This document shows positions 25,358 through 34,408 of a DNA stretch of 61,706 bases, piece by piece. The stretch's first letter is position 1. Each line of letters begins with the position of its first letter. Source of the stretch: Sphingomonas sanguinis. Lineage in GTDB: Bacteria > Pseudomonadota > Alphaproteobacteria > Sphingomonadales > Sphingomonadaceae. The notes under the pieces are model-generated. The model worked only from the letters and a program-made list of their open reading frames with translations. It ran no database searches and had not been told where the DNA came from. Where the stretch lies: NCBI RefSeq assembly GCF_001476905.1, contig NZ_LDTE01000124.1:1-61706 (forward strand), written 5' to 3'. The translations under genes were made by a program, and so were the position numbers.

Positions 25358-25358
25358 C

Positions 25359-26567
25359 ATGAAGCGTAAGACTGGCCAGGACCGTTCGATCACCACCAAG
25401 TGGCGTCCCGCGACGCAGGCCGTGCGCGGCGGCACCGCGCGGTCCGAATATGGCGAGACGTCCGAGGCGCTCTTCCTGACCTCGGGCTATTGCTATGACC
25501 GGGCAGGGGACGCGGCGGCACGGTTCGCGGGCGAGCAGGAGGGGATGACCTATTCCCGCCTCCAGAACCCGACCGTCGAGATGCTGGAACAGCGCATCGC
25601 CCTGCTCGAAGGGGCCGAGGCGTGCCGCACCATGGCGTCGGGCATGGCGGCGATGACGGCGGTGCTGCTCTGCCAGTTGCAGGCGGGCGACCATTTGGTC
25701 GGCGGGCGCGCGGCGTTCGGATCGTGCCGCTGGCTGACCGACACGCTGCTGCCTAAGTTCGGCATTTCCACGACCGTGGTCGATGCCCGTGACCCGCAGG
25801 CCTTCCTGGACGCGGTGCGCCCCGAGACCAAGGTCTTCTTCTTCGAGACGCCCGCCAACCCGACCATGGATGTGGCCGATCTGGAAGCGATCTGCGCGAT
25901 CGCGCGCGAGCGCGGCATCACCACGGTGGTCGACAATGCCTTTGCGACCCCGGCGCTCCAGCGGCCGATGGATTTCGGCGCGGACGTGACCGCCTATTCC
26001 GCCACCAAGATGATGGACGGACAGGGCCGCGTGCTGGCGGGTGCGGTGTGCGGGACCGAGGACTTCATCACCAACACGCTGCTGCCCTTCACCCGCAACA
26101 CCGGGCCGACCCTGTCGGCGTTCAACGCCTGGGTGGTGTTGAAGGGGTTGGAAACGCTCGACCTGCGTATCCATCGCCAGTCGGAATCGGCACTGAAGGT
26201 CGCGACCTTCCTGGAGGGCCGTGTGCCGCGCGTCCTGTGTCCCGCGCTGCCCAGCCATCCGCAGCATGACCTCGCCATGCGTCAGATGAAGGCGGGCGGC
26301 AGCATCTTCGCGCTGGAACTCGATGGCGGCCGCGAACAGGCGCATGGCCTGCTCGATGCGCTGGAGCTGATTGATATCTCGAACAATATCGGCGACTCGC
26401 GCTCGCTGATGACCCACCCCGCCTCGACCACCCATGCCGGTGTCGCCGAGGACAAGCGGATCGAGATGGGCATCGGCGAGGGGATGCTGCGCCTGAATGT
26501 CGGGCTGGAGGATGCCGACGACCTGATCGACGATCTCGACCAGGCGCTGCGCGTCGTGGGTCTGTGA
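25359..26567 (+). CDS. metZ: O-succinylhomoserine sulfhydrylase
   Basis: This 402-residue PLP enzyme of the cystathionine gamma-synthase family makes homocysteine directly from O-succinylhomoserine and sulfide, a route common in alphaproteobacteria. The PLP lysine is in YSATKMMDGQGR, with the substrate/phosphate motif YSRLQNPTV and the GMAAMTAV stretch. Length is standard. Start ATG 25359 is preceded by a possible hairpin. Its 3' end overlaps apaG by 4 bases (GTGA), followed by a LysR regulator that also overlaps by 4. Confidence 0.95.
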   Translation: MKRKTGQDRSITTKWRPATQAVRGGTARSEYGETSEALFLTSGYCYDRAGDAAARFAGEQEGMTYSRLQNPTVEMLEQRIALLEGAEACRTMASGMAAMTAVLLCQLQAGDHLVGGRAAFGSCRWLTDTLLPKFGISTTVVDARDPQAFLDAVRPETKVFFFETPANPTMDVADLEAICAIARERGITTVVDNAFATPALQRPMDFGADVTAYSATKMMDGQGRVLAGAVCGTEDFITNTLLPFTRNTGPTLSAFNAWVVLKGLETLDLRIHRQSESALKVATFLEGRVPRVLCPALPSHPQHDLAMRQMKAGGSIFALELDGGREQAHGLLDALELIDISNNIGDSRSLMTHPASTTHAGVAEDKRIEMGIGEGMLRLNVGLEDADDLIDDLDQALRVVGL

Positions 26568-26962
26568 AGGCGCTCTTTCCCCATGCGCTGACCACCGGGC
26601 CGGTGACGGTCCGCGTGTCGGTCAGCTATCTGCCCGAACAGTCCGAGCCGCAGCGCGGGCGTTGGTTCTGGGCCTATCATGTCCGTATCGAGAATGACGG
26701 CGAGCAGCCGGTGCAACTGCTCACCCGCCGCTGGATCATCACCGATGGACGCGGCGCGCGCCATTCGGTCGAGGGAGAGGGCGTGGTCGGTGAGCAGCCG
26801 GTCATCCAGCCGGGGGCGTCGTACGACTATGTCTCGGGCTGTCCGCTGGCGACGACCAGCGGTGCGATGCAAGGGAGCTATCGCATGATCGGCGCGGATG
26901 GCGTGACCTTCGACGCGGCGATTCCCCCATTCGCGCTGATCGCCCCGGCGGTCGCGTCGTGA
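26564..26962 (+). CDS. apaG: ApaG domain protein
   Basis: This 132-residue protein has the ApaG fold, an immunoglobulin-like beta sandwich: VRVSVSYLPEQSEP, WFWAYHVRIEN, the core TRRWIITD, then GEQPVIQPG. ApaG was linked to cobalt and magnesium resistance in Salmonella, but its biochemical role is not settled. It begins with GTG at 26564 overlapping the metZ stop by 4 bases, and ends overlapping the LysR gene by 4 bases. The three-gene unit is tightly coupled. Confidence 0.93.
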   Translation: MKALFPHALTTGPVTVRVSVSYLPEQSEPQRGRWFWAYHVRIENDGEQPVQLLTRRWIITDGRGARHSVEGEGVVGEQPVIQPGASYDYVSGCPLATTSGAMQGSYRMIGADGVTFDAAIPPFALIAPAVAS

Positions 26963-27738
26963 AGCGGACCCATCTCCCGCTCAACGGCCTGCGCGTCCTC
27001 GACGCCGCCGCGCGCCATCTGAGCTTCACCCGCGCCGCCGACGAACTGGCGGTGACCCCGGCGGCGGTCGGGCAGCAGATTCGCGCGCTGGAGGATACGC
27101 TAGGCGTCGTCCTGTTCCGCCGCACGACGCGCGGGTTGGAACTGACCCCCGAGGCGGAGGCTGGCTTGGCCCCTCTGCGCGCGGGCTTCTTGCAATTCGA
27201 GGATGCCGTGCGCGCCATGCAGGCGGGGCAGTCGTCCAAGTCGCTGACCATCGCCGCGCCGCGCGACGTGACCGAGAAGTGGCTGATGCCGCGCCTCGCC
27301 GCCATTGCCGCGAGCGACCCGGACCTGCGCTTCTCGCTGATCGCCTCGGACGAGGGGCTGGACTTCACCGAGGCCAATCTGGACCTCGCCATCCGCTGGG
27401 GTGACGGGCCCGGCGGGCTGGAGGGCGAGGCGATCGAGTCGGACGGGATGATCGCGATCGGCCCCGAAGACGCACCGCTGATCGCTTGGCCGGGCGCGCC
27501 GGAAGAGGGGGCGCCGCTGGTTCGTGTGACCGATGCCGGCCTCGCCATCGATGCGGTCGCGGCGGGCCTGGGCCGCGCCGTGGTGCCGCAACTGCTCGCC
27601 GAGCGCGACCTGGCCGAGGGCCGGGTGGTCGCCACCGGCGAGGCGGTGCCCTCGCGCATGGGATATTGGCTGGTCGCCCCGCTGCCGCAATGGCGCCAGC
27701 AGAAGGTCAAGGCCTTGGTCGAGGCGCTGGGGGGGTAA
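26959..27738 (+). CDS. LysR family transcriptional regulator, GcvA-like
   Basis: This 259-residue regulator has an N-terminal winged helix (LPLNGLRVLDAAARHLSFTRA then AADELAVTPAAVGQQIRALE) of the GcvA type and a C-terminal periplasmic-binding-like effector domain. The effector domain is shorter than the family norm of about 300 residues overall, with its first half intact (LIASDEGLDFTEANLDLAIRWG) and a shortened second half. It starts with GTG overlapping apaG. Its target and effector are unknown. Translation coupling to metZ-apaG suggests a methionine link, but this is inference. Confidence 0.9.
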   Translation: MKRTHLPLNGLRVLDAAARHLSFTRAADELAVTPAAVGQQIRALEDTLGVVLFRRTTRGLELTPEAEAGLAPLRAGFLQFEDAVRAMQAGQSSKSLTIAAPRDVTEKWLMPRLAAIAASDPDLRFSLIASDEGLDFTEANLDLAIRWGDGPGGLEGEAIESDGMIAIGPEDAPLIAWPGAPEEGAPLVRVTDAGLAIDAVAAGLGRAVVPQLLAERDLAEGRVVATGEAVPSRMGYWLVAPLPQWRQQKVKALVEALGG

Positions 27739-27761
27739 GGCCCGCCCAACCATCCGCATCA

Positions 27762-27910
27762 CCCCGGCGAAGGCCGGGGTCCAGTTGCGATACGGCTAGG
27801 GAGCGGATTGCGCCGGGTGGAAGGCAAAGCAAACGGGCTGCAATGCCTCCCACGCATCTTTCCTGCATCATCTCGAAAGCGTCGAACCTGGGCCCCGGCC
27901 TTCGCCGGGG
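27762..27910. repeat. 149-bp inverted pair of CCCCGGC-type palindromes
   Basis: An 18-base hairpin at 27762-27779 (CCCCGGC, loop, GCCGGGG) is the exact reverse complement of 27893-27910. The interior of about 113 bases has no ORF with a ribosome site. The element lies between the LysR regulator and the TM2 gene. This palindrome type is of the REP class; a worn half-copy (CCCCAGCCTTCGCCGGG) is visible at 35394-35410. Confidence 0.8.
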
Positions 27911-27995
27911 AACTATGACGGGATAATTCATTCCCCATTTGTCTTGGCGGCGAAATTGCGCTTTGATCGTCACCAACAGGGGGGAGAGCAAAACC

Positions 27996-28325
27996 ATGTC
28001 CGATTTGAATCGAGCCGAAATCGCCCGGTCGCAACTCATGTACGACGCCAGCCGCAAGTCGGTGGGCGTCGCTTACCTGCTGCTGATTTTCCTCGGAGGC
28101 TTTGGCGCACACCGCTTTTACCTGGGACGTGTCGGCTCGGGCGTGGCGATGCTGCTGCTGAACTTCATCGGTTGGGTGACGTTGCTGGCCGGTGTCGGCC
28201 TGATCCTATTGGGCTTTGCTTGGCTGTGGCTGTTCGTCGACCTCTTTCTCGTGCCGGGTATAGCGAGGCAGTATAATATGCGCCTCGCGAACGACCTGAC
28301 CGGCGGCTATCCCGCCACGATTTGA
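27996..28325 (+). CDS. TM2 domain protein
   Basis: This 109-residue protein has a TM2 domain: SVGVAYLLLIFLGGFGAHRFYLGRV with the conserved GAHRFYLG turn, then a second helix (GVAMLLLNFIGW), and an additional hydrophobic stretch leading to a DLFLVPG ending typical of the family. The ATG at 27996 has a GGGGGAGAG site. TM2 proteins in bacteria are inner-membrane proteins of undefined function. The gene runs convergently towards hslO, separated by a perfect hairpin. Confidence 0.9.
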   Translation: MSDLNRAEIARSQLMYDASRKSVGVAYLLLIFLGGFGAHRFYLGRVGSGVAMLLLNFIGWVTLLAGVGLILLGFAWLWLFVDLFLVPGIARQYNMRLANDLTGGYPATI

Positions 28326-28334
28326 TCGGGCGAC

Positions 28335-28359
28335 CCTCCCCAAGCATCGCTTGGGGAGG
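28335..28359. terminator. Bidirectional hairpin between TM2 gene and hslO
   Basis: A perfect 11-pair stem (CCTCCCCAAGC / GCTTGGGGAGG) with a 3-base loop lies in the 42-base gap between two convergent stops. No T run follows on either side, so termination may rest on the hairpin alone. Confidence 0.6.
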
Positions 28360-28367
28360 AATAAGCA

Positions 28368-29282
28368 TTACGCCGCCGGTGCCGCGTCGAAGGGCACCGG
28401 GAATTTCTTCGCGCAAAAGGCGCAGTCCACTTGGATCAGGCCATCGTCATCGGCCATTTCGCGCCGCTCCTCGACCGAGAATTTGGTGATGACGCTGGCG
28501 ATATACTCCGCCGAGCAGCGGCAGCCGCGCACGATGGCGGGGCTTTCCGACACGCGGACATTCTGTTCCTCGTTGAACAGCCGCCACACCAAAGTCTCCA
28601 GCGGCAGCGCGGCGTCGGCCAACTCCTCGGCCTCCATCGTCTGGCCCAGTGCCTGGACATGCTCCCATTCGGGATGGTCGAGCTTGACGTGCAGCCGCTC
28701 GCGGCCTTCCTCGCCCTCGGGCAGGTGCTGGAGGAACAGGCCGCCCGCGACGGTTCGGCCGTCCGGGCCCTTGCTGATCCCGACGCGCAGCAGGCTGGGG
28801 ATCTGCTCGGACTGGATGAAATAGCTCTCGGCGGCGGCGGACAGCGTATCGCCGTCGAGCGGCACGATGCCCTGATAGCGCTCGCCGGTCACCGCCAGGT
28901 CGAAGGTGATCGCCAGGTAACCCTGGCCGAACAGCGCGAACAGCGTCGGCTCGGCGGGCAGCTCGGCCAGCCGGTCCTCGTCATACTGGATATAGCCGCG
29001 CAGCTCACCACCGCGATAATCGCACACCAGCAGCCGGATCACGCCGCTGTCGCTGCGCGTCTGGATGGTCAGCTGGCCGCTGGTGTCCTTCAACGTCGCA
29101 CCCATCAGCGCGGTCAGGGTCAGCGCTTCGGCCAGCAGCCGCTCGATCGCGGGCGGATAGGCATGGGCGGCCAGAATCTCGTCCAGCACCGGGCCCAGCC
29201 GCACCAGACGTCCACGCGCATGTTGCTCGGGGATGGTGAACGCGATCGCGCGGTCGAGGTCGGGCAGGGTGATGTCGGTCAT
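28368..29282 (-). CDS. hslO: Redox-regulated chaperone Hsp33
   Basis: This 304-residue protein is the holdase chaperone Hsp33, activated when its zinc is released by oxidation. The four cysteine ligands are visible at C254 and C256 (GCRCSAEY) and C287 and C290 (DCAFC). The N-terminal domain has the typical LGPVLDEIL and GTLKDTSG-like segments. The ATG at 29282 is preferred over a 42-codon extension. It lies downstream of argF on the same strand, but a terminator hairpin sits between them. Confidence 0.96.
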   Translation of the reverse strand: MTDITLPDLDRAIAFTIPEQHARGRLVRLGPVLDEILAAHAYPPAIERLLAEALTLTALMGATLKDTSGQLTIQTRSDSGVIRLLVCDYRGGELRGYIQYDEDRLAELPAEPTLFALFGQGYLAITFDLAVTGERYQGIVPLDGDTLSAAAESYFIQSEQIPSLLRVGISKGPDGRTVAGGLFLQHLPEGEEGRERLHVKLDHPEWEHVQALGQTMEAEELADAALPLETLVWRLFNEEQNVRVSESPAIVRGCRCSAEYIASVITKFSVEERREMADDDGLIQVDCAFCAKKFPVPFDAAPAA

Positions 29283-29340
29283 GCTCGTGCCTTTACGCAC
29301 CGGAGGACGTCCGGGCGATATGGTGCCGGTGCGGCAGGGG

Positions 29341-29375
29341 AAAGAGAAAAGGCCGACGAACCCGCCGGCCTTTCC
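29341..29375 (-). terminator. Intrinsic terminator after argF
   Basis: On the minus strand AAAGGCCG pairs with CGGCCTTT (plus coordinates 29348-29355 and 29366-29373) and is followed by TTTTCTCTTT. This is a good rho-independent terminator between argF and hslO. Confidence 0.75.
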
Positions 29376-29400
29376 ATAGATAGGGTGGCTCGCGCCCCGA

Positions 29401-30324
29401 TCAACCAATCTGGCCGAAGCACCAGCGCAGGACCGACTTCTGGGCGTGCAGGCGGTTTTCCGCCTCGGGCCAGATCAGCGACTGCGGGCCGTCGATCACG
29501 TCGGAGGTCACTTCCTCGTCGCGATGCGCAGGGAGACAGTGGAGGAACTTCGCCTCCGGCTTGGCCAACGCCATCAGCTTGGCATTGACCTGATACGGCA
29601 TCATCGCGGCCAGCTTTTCCTCGGCATGGGCCTGGCCCATCGAGATCCAGGTGTCGGTGACGACGATATCCGCACCCTCGACCGCCGTGCGCGGATCGGT
29701 CGTGCAAGTGGCGCGGCCCTGGCCCAGCTCCAGCGTACCCGGCTCGGGATGATAGCCGGTGGGGCAGGCGGCGACCACGTCGAAGCCGAGCAGCCCGCCC
29801 GCCTCGACGATCGAGTGCAGTACATTGTTGCCGTCGCCCAGCCACGCGACCTTCAGGCCGGACAGCGTCTTGCCCGCCTCGATTACGGTCAGCAGATCGG
29901 CCATGATCTGGCAGGGGTGCGACAGGTCGGTCAGGCCGTTGATGACCGGCACACTGGCATAATGCGCCATTTCCTCGACCTTGGCATGGTCGTCGGTGCG
30001 GATCATGATCGCATCGGTGTAGCCCGACAGGATGCGTGCGGTGTCCGCGATCGTCTCGCCGCGGCCCAGCTGCATGGTCCCGGCGTCGAGCACGATCGAA
30101 GTGCCGCCGAGCTGGCGGATCGCCATGTCGAAGCTGACGCGGGTGCGGGTCGAGTTCTTCTCGAAAACCATGGCAAGCACATGGCCCGCCAGCGGCGCAT
30201 CGGCATCGACGCGGCCCTTGGTGAAACCGGCGCGGGCGGCCTTGCGGGCCTGGGCATCGGTCAGAATGGCGGTCACACCCTCGGGACCGGCGTCGGCGAG
30301 GTTCAGGAAGTGGCGGATCGTCAT
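29401..30324 (-). CDS. argF: Ornithine carbamoyltransferase
   Basis: This 307-residue enzyme converts ornithine and carbamoyl phosphate to citrulline in arginine biosynthesis. The carbamoyl-phosphate loop is STRTR (58-62), with [10 protein letters not shown] and the ornithine-binding HCLPAHR near the C-terminus, plus the SMG-type loop ISMGQA. Length is standard for the anabolic enzyme. It follows argD by 51 bases on the same strand and ends before a terminator, forming an argD-argF unit. Confidence 0.97.
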   Translation of the reverse strand: MTIRHFLNLADAGPEGVTAILTDAQARKAARAGFTKGRVDADAPLAGHVLAMVFEKNSTRTRVSFDMAIRQLGGTSIVLDAGTMQLGRGETIADTARILSGYTDAIMIRTDDHAKVEEMAHYASVPVINGLTDLSHPCQIMADLLTVIEAGKTLSGLKVAWLGDGNNVLHSIVEAGGLLGFDVVAACPTGYHPEPGTLELGQGRATCTTDPRTAVEGADIVVTDTWISMGQAHAEEKLAAMMPYQVNAKLMALAKPEAKFLHCLPAHRDEEVTSDVIDGPQSLIWPEAENRLHAQKSVLRWCFGQIG

Positions 30325-30375
30325 GGGTCTATACTCCGTCGCCCCGGCGGTTCCCCGCCGCCGGGGTGGCAGGGA

Positions 30376-31566
30376 TCAATCGTCGGCGGCGGGGACGTAG
30401 ACGCGCGCGGCGTCCGACAGCTTCGTCGCGAACTCGGTGATGTGGCTTTCGTCGATGGTCAGCGGCGGCAGGATGCGGATGACATTCTCGCCCGCCGCGA
30501 CCAGCAGCAGCCCGTGATGGTCGCGGCAATGCGCGACGAAACGGCGGCTGTCGCTCTTCATCTTCAGGCCCTGCATCAGGCCATGGCCGCGCACTTCCTC
30601 GAACAGATGGTCGAAGTTCGGGATCATCTGCTCCAGCGTCGAGCGCAGGCGCTTGCCCATCGCCTCGACATGGTCGAGGAAGCCGTCTTCCTGCATCACG
30701 TCGAGCACCGCCTCACCGGCCGCCATGGCGAGCGGGTTGCCGCCATAGGTCGAGCCGTGCGTGCCGGCCACCATGCCCTTGGCCGCTTCCTCGGTCGCCA
30801 GGCACGCGCCCAGCGGGAAGCCGCCGCCAATGCCCTTGGCCGAGGCCATGATGTCGGGCTTCACGCCATACAGCTCATGCGCGAAGAACTTGCCGGTGCG
30901 GCCATAACCGCACTGCACCTCGTCCAGCACCAGAAGCAGGCCATGCTCGTCGCACGCCTTGCGCAGCCCCTGGAGGAATTCCATGCTGGCGGGACGCAGG
31001 CCGCCTTCACCCTGGATCGGTTCGACCAGGAAACCGGCGGTGTTCTCGTCGATCAGCGCGAGTGCGGCTTCCAGATCGTCAAACGGCGCATAGGCGAAGC
31101 CTGGCAGCAGCGGCTCGAACCCGTCACGCATCTTGGGCTGGTTGGTCGCCGAGATCGCGCCCAGCGTCCGGCCATGGAACGCGTTGTTGAACGTGATCAG
31201 CGTGTGGCGCTGCGGATTGCCATTGGCGAAGTGATAGCGGCGCGCGGTCTTGATCGCGCACTCGACGGCTTCGGCACCCGAATTGGTGAAGAACACCGTG
31301 TCGGCAAAGGTCGAATCGACCAGCCGCTGCGCGAAATGCTCACCCTGCGGGCTGCCGTACAGGTTCGACACATGCATCAGCGTCGCGGCCTGCTTGGCGA
31401 TCGCCTCGACCAGTTTCGGATGGCCATGGCCCAGCGCGTTCACCGCGATCCCGGCGGCGAAGTCCAGATATTGCTGACCGTCCTCGCCGTAAAGATAGAC
31501 GCCCTCGCCTCGGACCGGACGCACCTCGCACCGTGGGTAAACGGGCATCAGGGCGGTGATGGTCAC
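30376..31566 (-). CDS. argD: Acetylornithine/succinyldiaminopimelate aminotransferase
   Basis: This 396-residue class III PLP aminotransferase converts N-acetylglutamate semialdehyde to acetylornithine and may also act in lysine synthesis. Motifs include NSGAEAVECAIKTAR, FHGRTLG, LVLDEVQCGYGRTGK and the PLP lysine in MASAKGIGGG. The start is GTG at 31566 with a GAAGGAGACG site. A GC-rich hairpin lies 25 bases upstream. It is followed by argF. Confidence 0.96.
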   Translation of the reverse strand: MTITALMPVYPRCEVRPVRGEGVYLYGEDGQQYLDFAAGIAVNALGHGHPKLVEAIAKQAATLMHVSNLYGSPQGEHFAQRLVDSTFADTVFFTNSGAEAVECAIKTARRYHFANGNPQRHTLITFNNAFHGRTLGAISATNQPKMRDGFEPLLPGFAYAPFDDLEAALALIDENTAGFLVEPIQGEGGLRPASMEFLQGLRKACDEHGLLLVLDEVQCGYGRTGKFFAHELYGVKPDIMASAKGIGGGFPLGACLATEEAAKGMVAGTHGSTYGGNPLAMAAGEAVLDVMQEDGFLDHVEAMGKRLRSTLEQMIPNFDHLFEEVRGHGLMQGLKMKSDSRRFVAHCRDHHGLLLVAAGENVIRILPPLTIDESHITEFATKLSDAARVYVPAADD

Positions 31567-31590
31567 GGGACGTCTCCTTCAAACAGCAAA

Positions 31591-31611
31591 GGGCGGCACC
31601 AAGGGCCGCCC
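31591..31611 (-). promoter_or_regulatory. Attenuator-like hairpin in the argD leader
   Basis: Read on the minus strand, GGGCGGC and GCCGCCC pair across a 7-base loop and are followed by TTTGCTGTTT, then the argD ribosome site. It could be a leaky terminator for the upstream lipoprotein gene or an attenuator in the arg leader. Confidence 0.45.
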
Positions 31612-31786
31612 ATCCGATACTTACCGGACGGGAGTGCTACGGGTCAACAGGAGCGGGTCGGGTGATCCTCCATCCCGCCGGTCCTTGTGCATTCAGGAGT
31701 TTCTGAGTCACGGCCACATTGCCGCGATTATTGGAAGCCCGGTTACCAACCGGGGCGCTGAAGCTGCGCAACGATCGTTTTCGGTG

Positions 31787-32203
31787 TCACTCCACATCGG
31801 ATTCATAGTTCGCAAGTGCTGCGATCACGGCGGCATTGGCCGCATAGCGCCGGCGCAATCCGGCCAATGCCGAGTCGGTGTCCTTGCAGGTGCGATTCAG
31901 GTCTTTTTCGAGCTGGGCGGCGCGCGCTTCGTCGTCCGCGTCTTCGCCCCGGAGATGGTCGCATTCGTCCCGTCGCGCCTTGAAGGCGACGACATCCGCC
32001 GGGAGTGTGTCCGGGGCGACGGTATTGGTGATAGCCGGACCAGCATTGATCGATCGCGGCTCGGGCTTTCCGGTCGGCGGTGCGGAGGCGAGGACTGGGG
32101 GCGAAGTCTTCGTGACAGGAGGAGCGGGCGTATCGGCATTCCCAGAGCTCGTTCCACCACATGCGGCAAGGGCCAACGCCAGTCCCAATGTATATGCTCG
32201 CAT
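31787..32203 (-). CDS. Conserved hypothetical lipoprotein with paired cysteines
   Basis: This 138-residue product has a short lipoprotein signal (TLGLALALAAC), a Thr/Pro/Ser-rich linker of about 45 residues and a compact helical C-terminal domain. The domain has two conserved-looking cysteines (RRDECDHLRGED and NRTCKDTD) and a LRRRY motif. I have seen similar sequence in sphingomonad hypothetical proteins but know no function. The ATG at 32203 begins the signal; the upstream extension lacks coding character. It lies between parE and argD on the same strand. Confidence 0.75.
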   Translation of the reverse strand: MRAYTLGLALALAACGGTSSGNADTPAPPVTKTSPPVLASAPPTGKPEPRSINAGPAITNTVAPDTLPADVVAFKARRDECDHLRGEDADDEARAAQLEKDLNRTCKDTDSALAGLRRRYAANAAVIAALANYESDVE

Positions 32204-32276
32204 CCGTGCCTCTCTCGAACAACTCGACCGATCGCGGATTGCGCCGCCACCCGTCAAGCCAGGAGCGGCGGCCGGC

Positions 32277-34256
32277 TCAGGCGTCGATCACCTCTTCGTC
32301 CAGCCGTGCCGCATTTTCCTGGATGAAGGCGAAACGGTGGGCCGGGTTGTTGCCCATCAGCCGGTCGACCAGGTCCTTCACGCCCGCCCGTTCCTCATAT
32401 TCCTGGGGCAGGGTGATTCGGATCAGGCTGCGGGTCGACGGGTCCATCGTCGTTTCGCGCAGTTGGCCGGGGTTCATCTCGCCCAGGCCCTTGAAGCGGG
32501 CGACGTCGACCTTCTTGCCCTTGAAGGCGGTGCGCTCCAACTCGGCGCGGTGGGCGTCGTCGCGGGCGTAGAGCGACTTGGCACCGACCGTCAGGCGATA
32601 GAGCGGCGGCTGGGCGAGGTAGAGATGCCCGCGGCGCACCAGATCGGGCATTTCCTGGAAGAAGAAGGTCATCAGCAGTGTGGCGATATGCGCTCCGTCC
32701 ACGTCGGCGTCGGTCATGATGACGATCTTTTCGTAGCGCAGCTGGGTCGGGTCGCAATCCTTGCGGGTGCCGCAGCCCATGGCCAGCGTCAGGTCGGCGA
32801 TTTCCTGGTTCTGTAGGATCTTGGTCGAGGTCGCGCTCGCGACGTTCAGGATCTTGCCGCGGATCGGCAGGATCGCCTGCGTCTTGCGGTCGCGCGCCTG
32901 TTTCGCCGAGCCACCTGCTGAGTCGCCCTCGACGATGAACAGTTCTGTGCCCTCGGGGCTGTCCGCCGAACAGTCGGTCAGCTTGCCGGGCAGGCGCAAC
33001 TTGCGGGCCGACGTCGCGGTCTTGCGCTTGACCTCGCGCTCGGCCTTGCGGCGCAGCCGCTCGTCCATCCGGTCGAGCACATAGCCGAGCAGCGCCTTGC
33101 CGCGATCCATGTTCGCCGAGAGATAATGGTCGAAATGGTCGCGCACCGCCTTTTCGACCAGCCCGGCGGCTTCCGGGCTGGTGAGCCGGTCCTTGGTCTG
33201 GCTCTGGAATTGCGGCTCGCGGATAAAGACCGAGAGCATCAGTTCGGAGCCGACCATGACGTCGTCGGCGGTGATATCCTTGGCCTTTTTCTGGTTCACC
33301 AGTTCGCCGAACGCGCGCAGGCCCCGGACCAGCGCCTGGCGCAGGCCCTGTTCGTGCGTGCCGCCATCGGGGGTCGGGATGGTGTTGCAATACCAGCTAT
33401 AGCTGCCGTCGCTCCATAGCGGCCAGGCGACCGCCCATTCGACGCGGCCCTGTTCGCCCGGGAAATCCTGATTGCCGGAGAAGAATTCGGCGGTGGCGCA
33501 TTCGCGGCCGCCGACCTGCTCCTTCAGATGATCGGCGAGGCCGCCGGGGAATTGGAACACCGCATCGGCGGGCGTATCGTCGGTGATGAGTTCAGCGGCG
33601 CAGTGCCAGCGTATCTCGACGCCTGCGAACAGATAGGCCTTGGAGCGGACCAGCTTGTGCAGCCGCGCGGGCTTGAAGTGGAGTTCCGGCCCGAAAATCT
33701 CGGTATCCGGTGTGAAGGCGACGCTGGTGCCGCGCCGATTGGGGGCGGCTCCCACGGTTTCCAGCGGACCCAGCGTCGCACCCTGGGCAAAGCGCTGGCG
33801 ATAGAGGATACGCTCGCGCGCCACTTCGACCACCGTATCCGACGACAGCGCGTTGACCACCGAGATGCCGACGCCGTGCAGACCGCCCGAGGTCGCATAG
33901 GCCTTGCCGGTGAACTTGCCGCCCGAGTGGAGCGTCGAGAGGATGACCTCCAGCGCCGACTTGTCGGGGAATTTGGGGTGTGGATCGACCGGGATGCCAC
34001 GCCCATTGTCGACGATGGTCAGGCGGTTGCCCGGCTCCAGCTTCACCTCGATCCGGGTGGCGTGGCCCGCCACGGCTTCGTCCATCGCATTGTCGAGCAC
34101 TTCGGCCGCCAGATGATGCAGCGCCCGCTCGTCGGTGCCGCCGATATACATGCCCGGACGGCGCCGCACCGGCTCCAGCCCCTCCAGCACCTCGATCGAG
34201 GAGGCGTCATAGGCAGGCTGGGGGCGCGCACCGCCCGCGAACAGATCATTGGACAT
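32277..34256 (-). CDS. parE: DNA topoisomerase IV subunit B
   Basis: This 659-residue ATPase subunit of topoisomerase IV, which decatenates chromosomes, has the GHKL domain (DNAMDEAVAGHA, DNGRGIPVD, GGLHGVGISVVNALS) and the TOPRIM domain (EGDSAGGSAKQARDRKTQAILPI is its hallmark region, with TDADVDGAHI). It ends in the ParE-type FIQENAARLDEEVIDA rather than the GyrB tail. Length is typical of ParE. The ATG at 34256 begins MSNDLFAGG; an extension of 22 codons has no coding character. Confidence 0.96.
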   Translation of the reverse strand: MSNDLFAGGARPQPAYDASSIEVLEGLEPVRRRPGMYIGGTDERALHHLAAEVLDNAMDEAVAGHATRIEVKLEPGNRLTIVDNGRGIPVDPHPKFPDKSALEVILSTLHSGGKFTGKAYATSGGLHGVGISVVNALSSDTVVEVARERILYRQRFAQGATLGPLETVGAAPNRRGTSVAFTPDTEIFGPELHFKPARLHKLVRSKAYLFAGVEIRWHCAAELITDDTPADAVFQFPGGLADHLKEQVGGRECATAEFFSGNQDFPGEQGRVEWAVAWPLWSDGSYSWYCNTIPTPDGGTHEQGLRQALVRGLRAFGELVNQKKAKDITADDVMVGSELMLSVFIREPQFQSQTKDRLTSPEAAGLVEKAVRDHFDHYLSANMDRGKALLGYVLDRMDERLRRKAEREVKRKTATSARKLRLPGKLTDCSADSPEGTELFIVEGDSAGGSAKQARDRKTQAILPIRGKILNVASATSTKILQNQEIADLTLAMGCGTRKDCDPTQLRYEKIVIMTDADVDGAHIATLLMTFFFQEMPDLVRRGHLYLAQPPLYRLTVGAKSLYARDDAHRAELERTAFKGKKVDVARFKGLGEMNPGQLRETTMDPSTRSLIRITLPQEYEERAGVKDLVDRLMGNNPAHRFAFIQENAARLDEEVIDA

Positions 34257-34408
34257 AACGGGAACTATAGGGCTTCCGGCGCGCTTGCGCCAGCTTCGTG
34301 GCGCGTGACCCAAATGCAACAAAACTTTGCCGAAATTCTAATGTGGGATATTTTCACGGCACCGGTCCGTTAGCGCGTCACCTTTATGCCAAGGGTACGG
34401 GAGTGAAC

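Noticed and set aside
25269..25358. SAM riboswitch before metZ
   Set aside because: A CGCTTCC stretch recalls the SAM/SAH motif, but the closing stem and the pairing expected for that class are absent. Only a simple hairpin is reported.
29446..31665. Long plus-strand frame of 739 codons across argF and argD
   Set aside because: It lies antisense to two well-supported enzymes and its product has no domain features.
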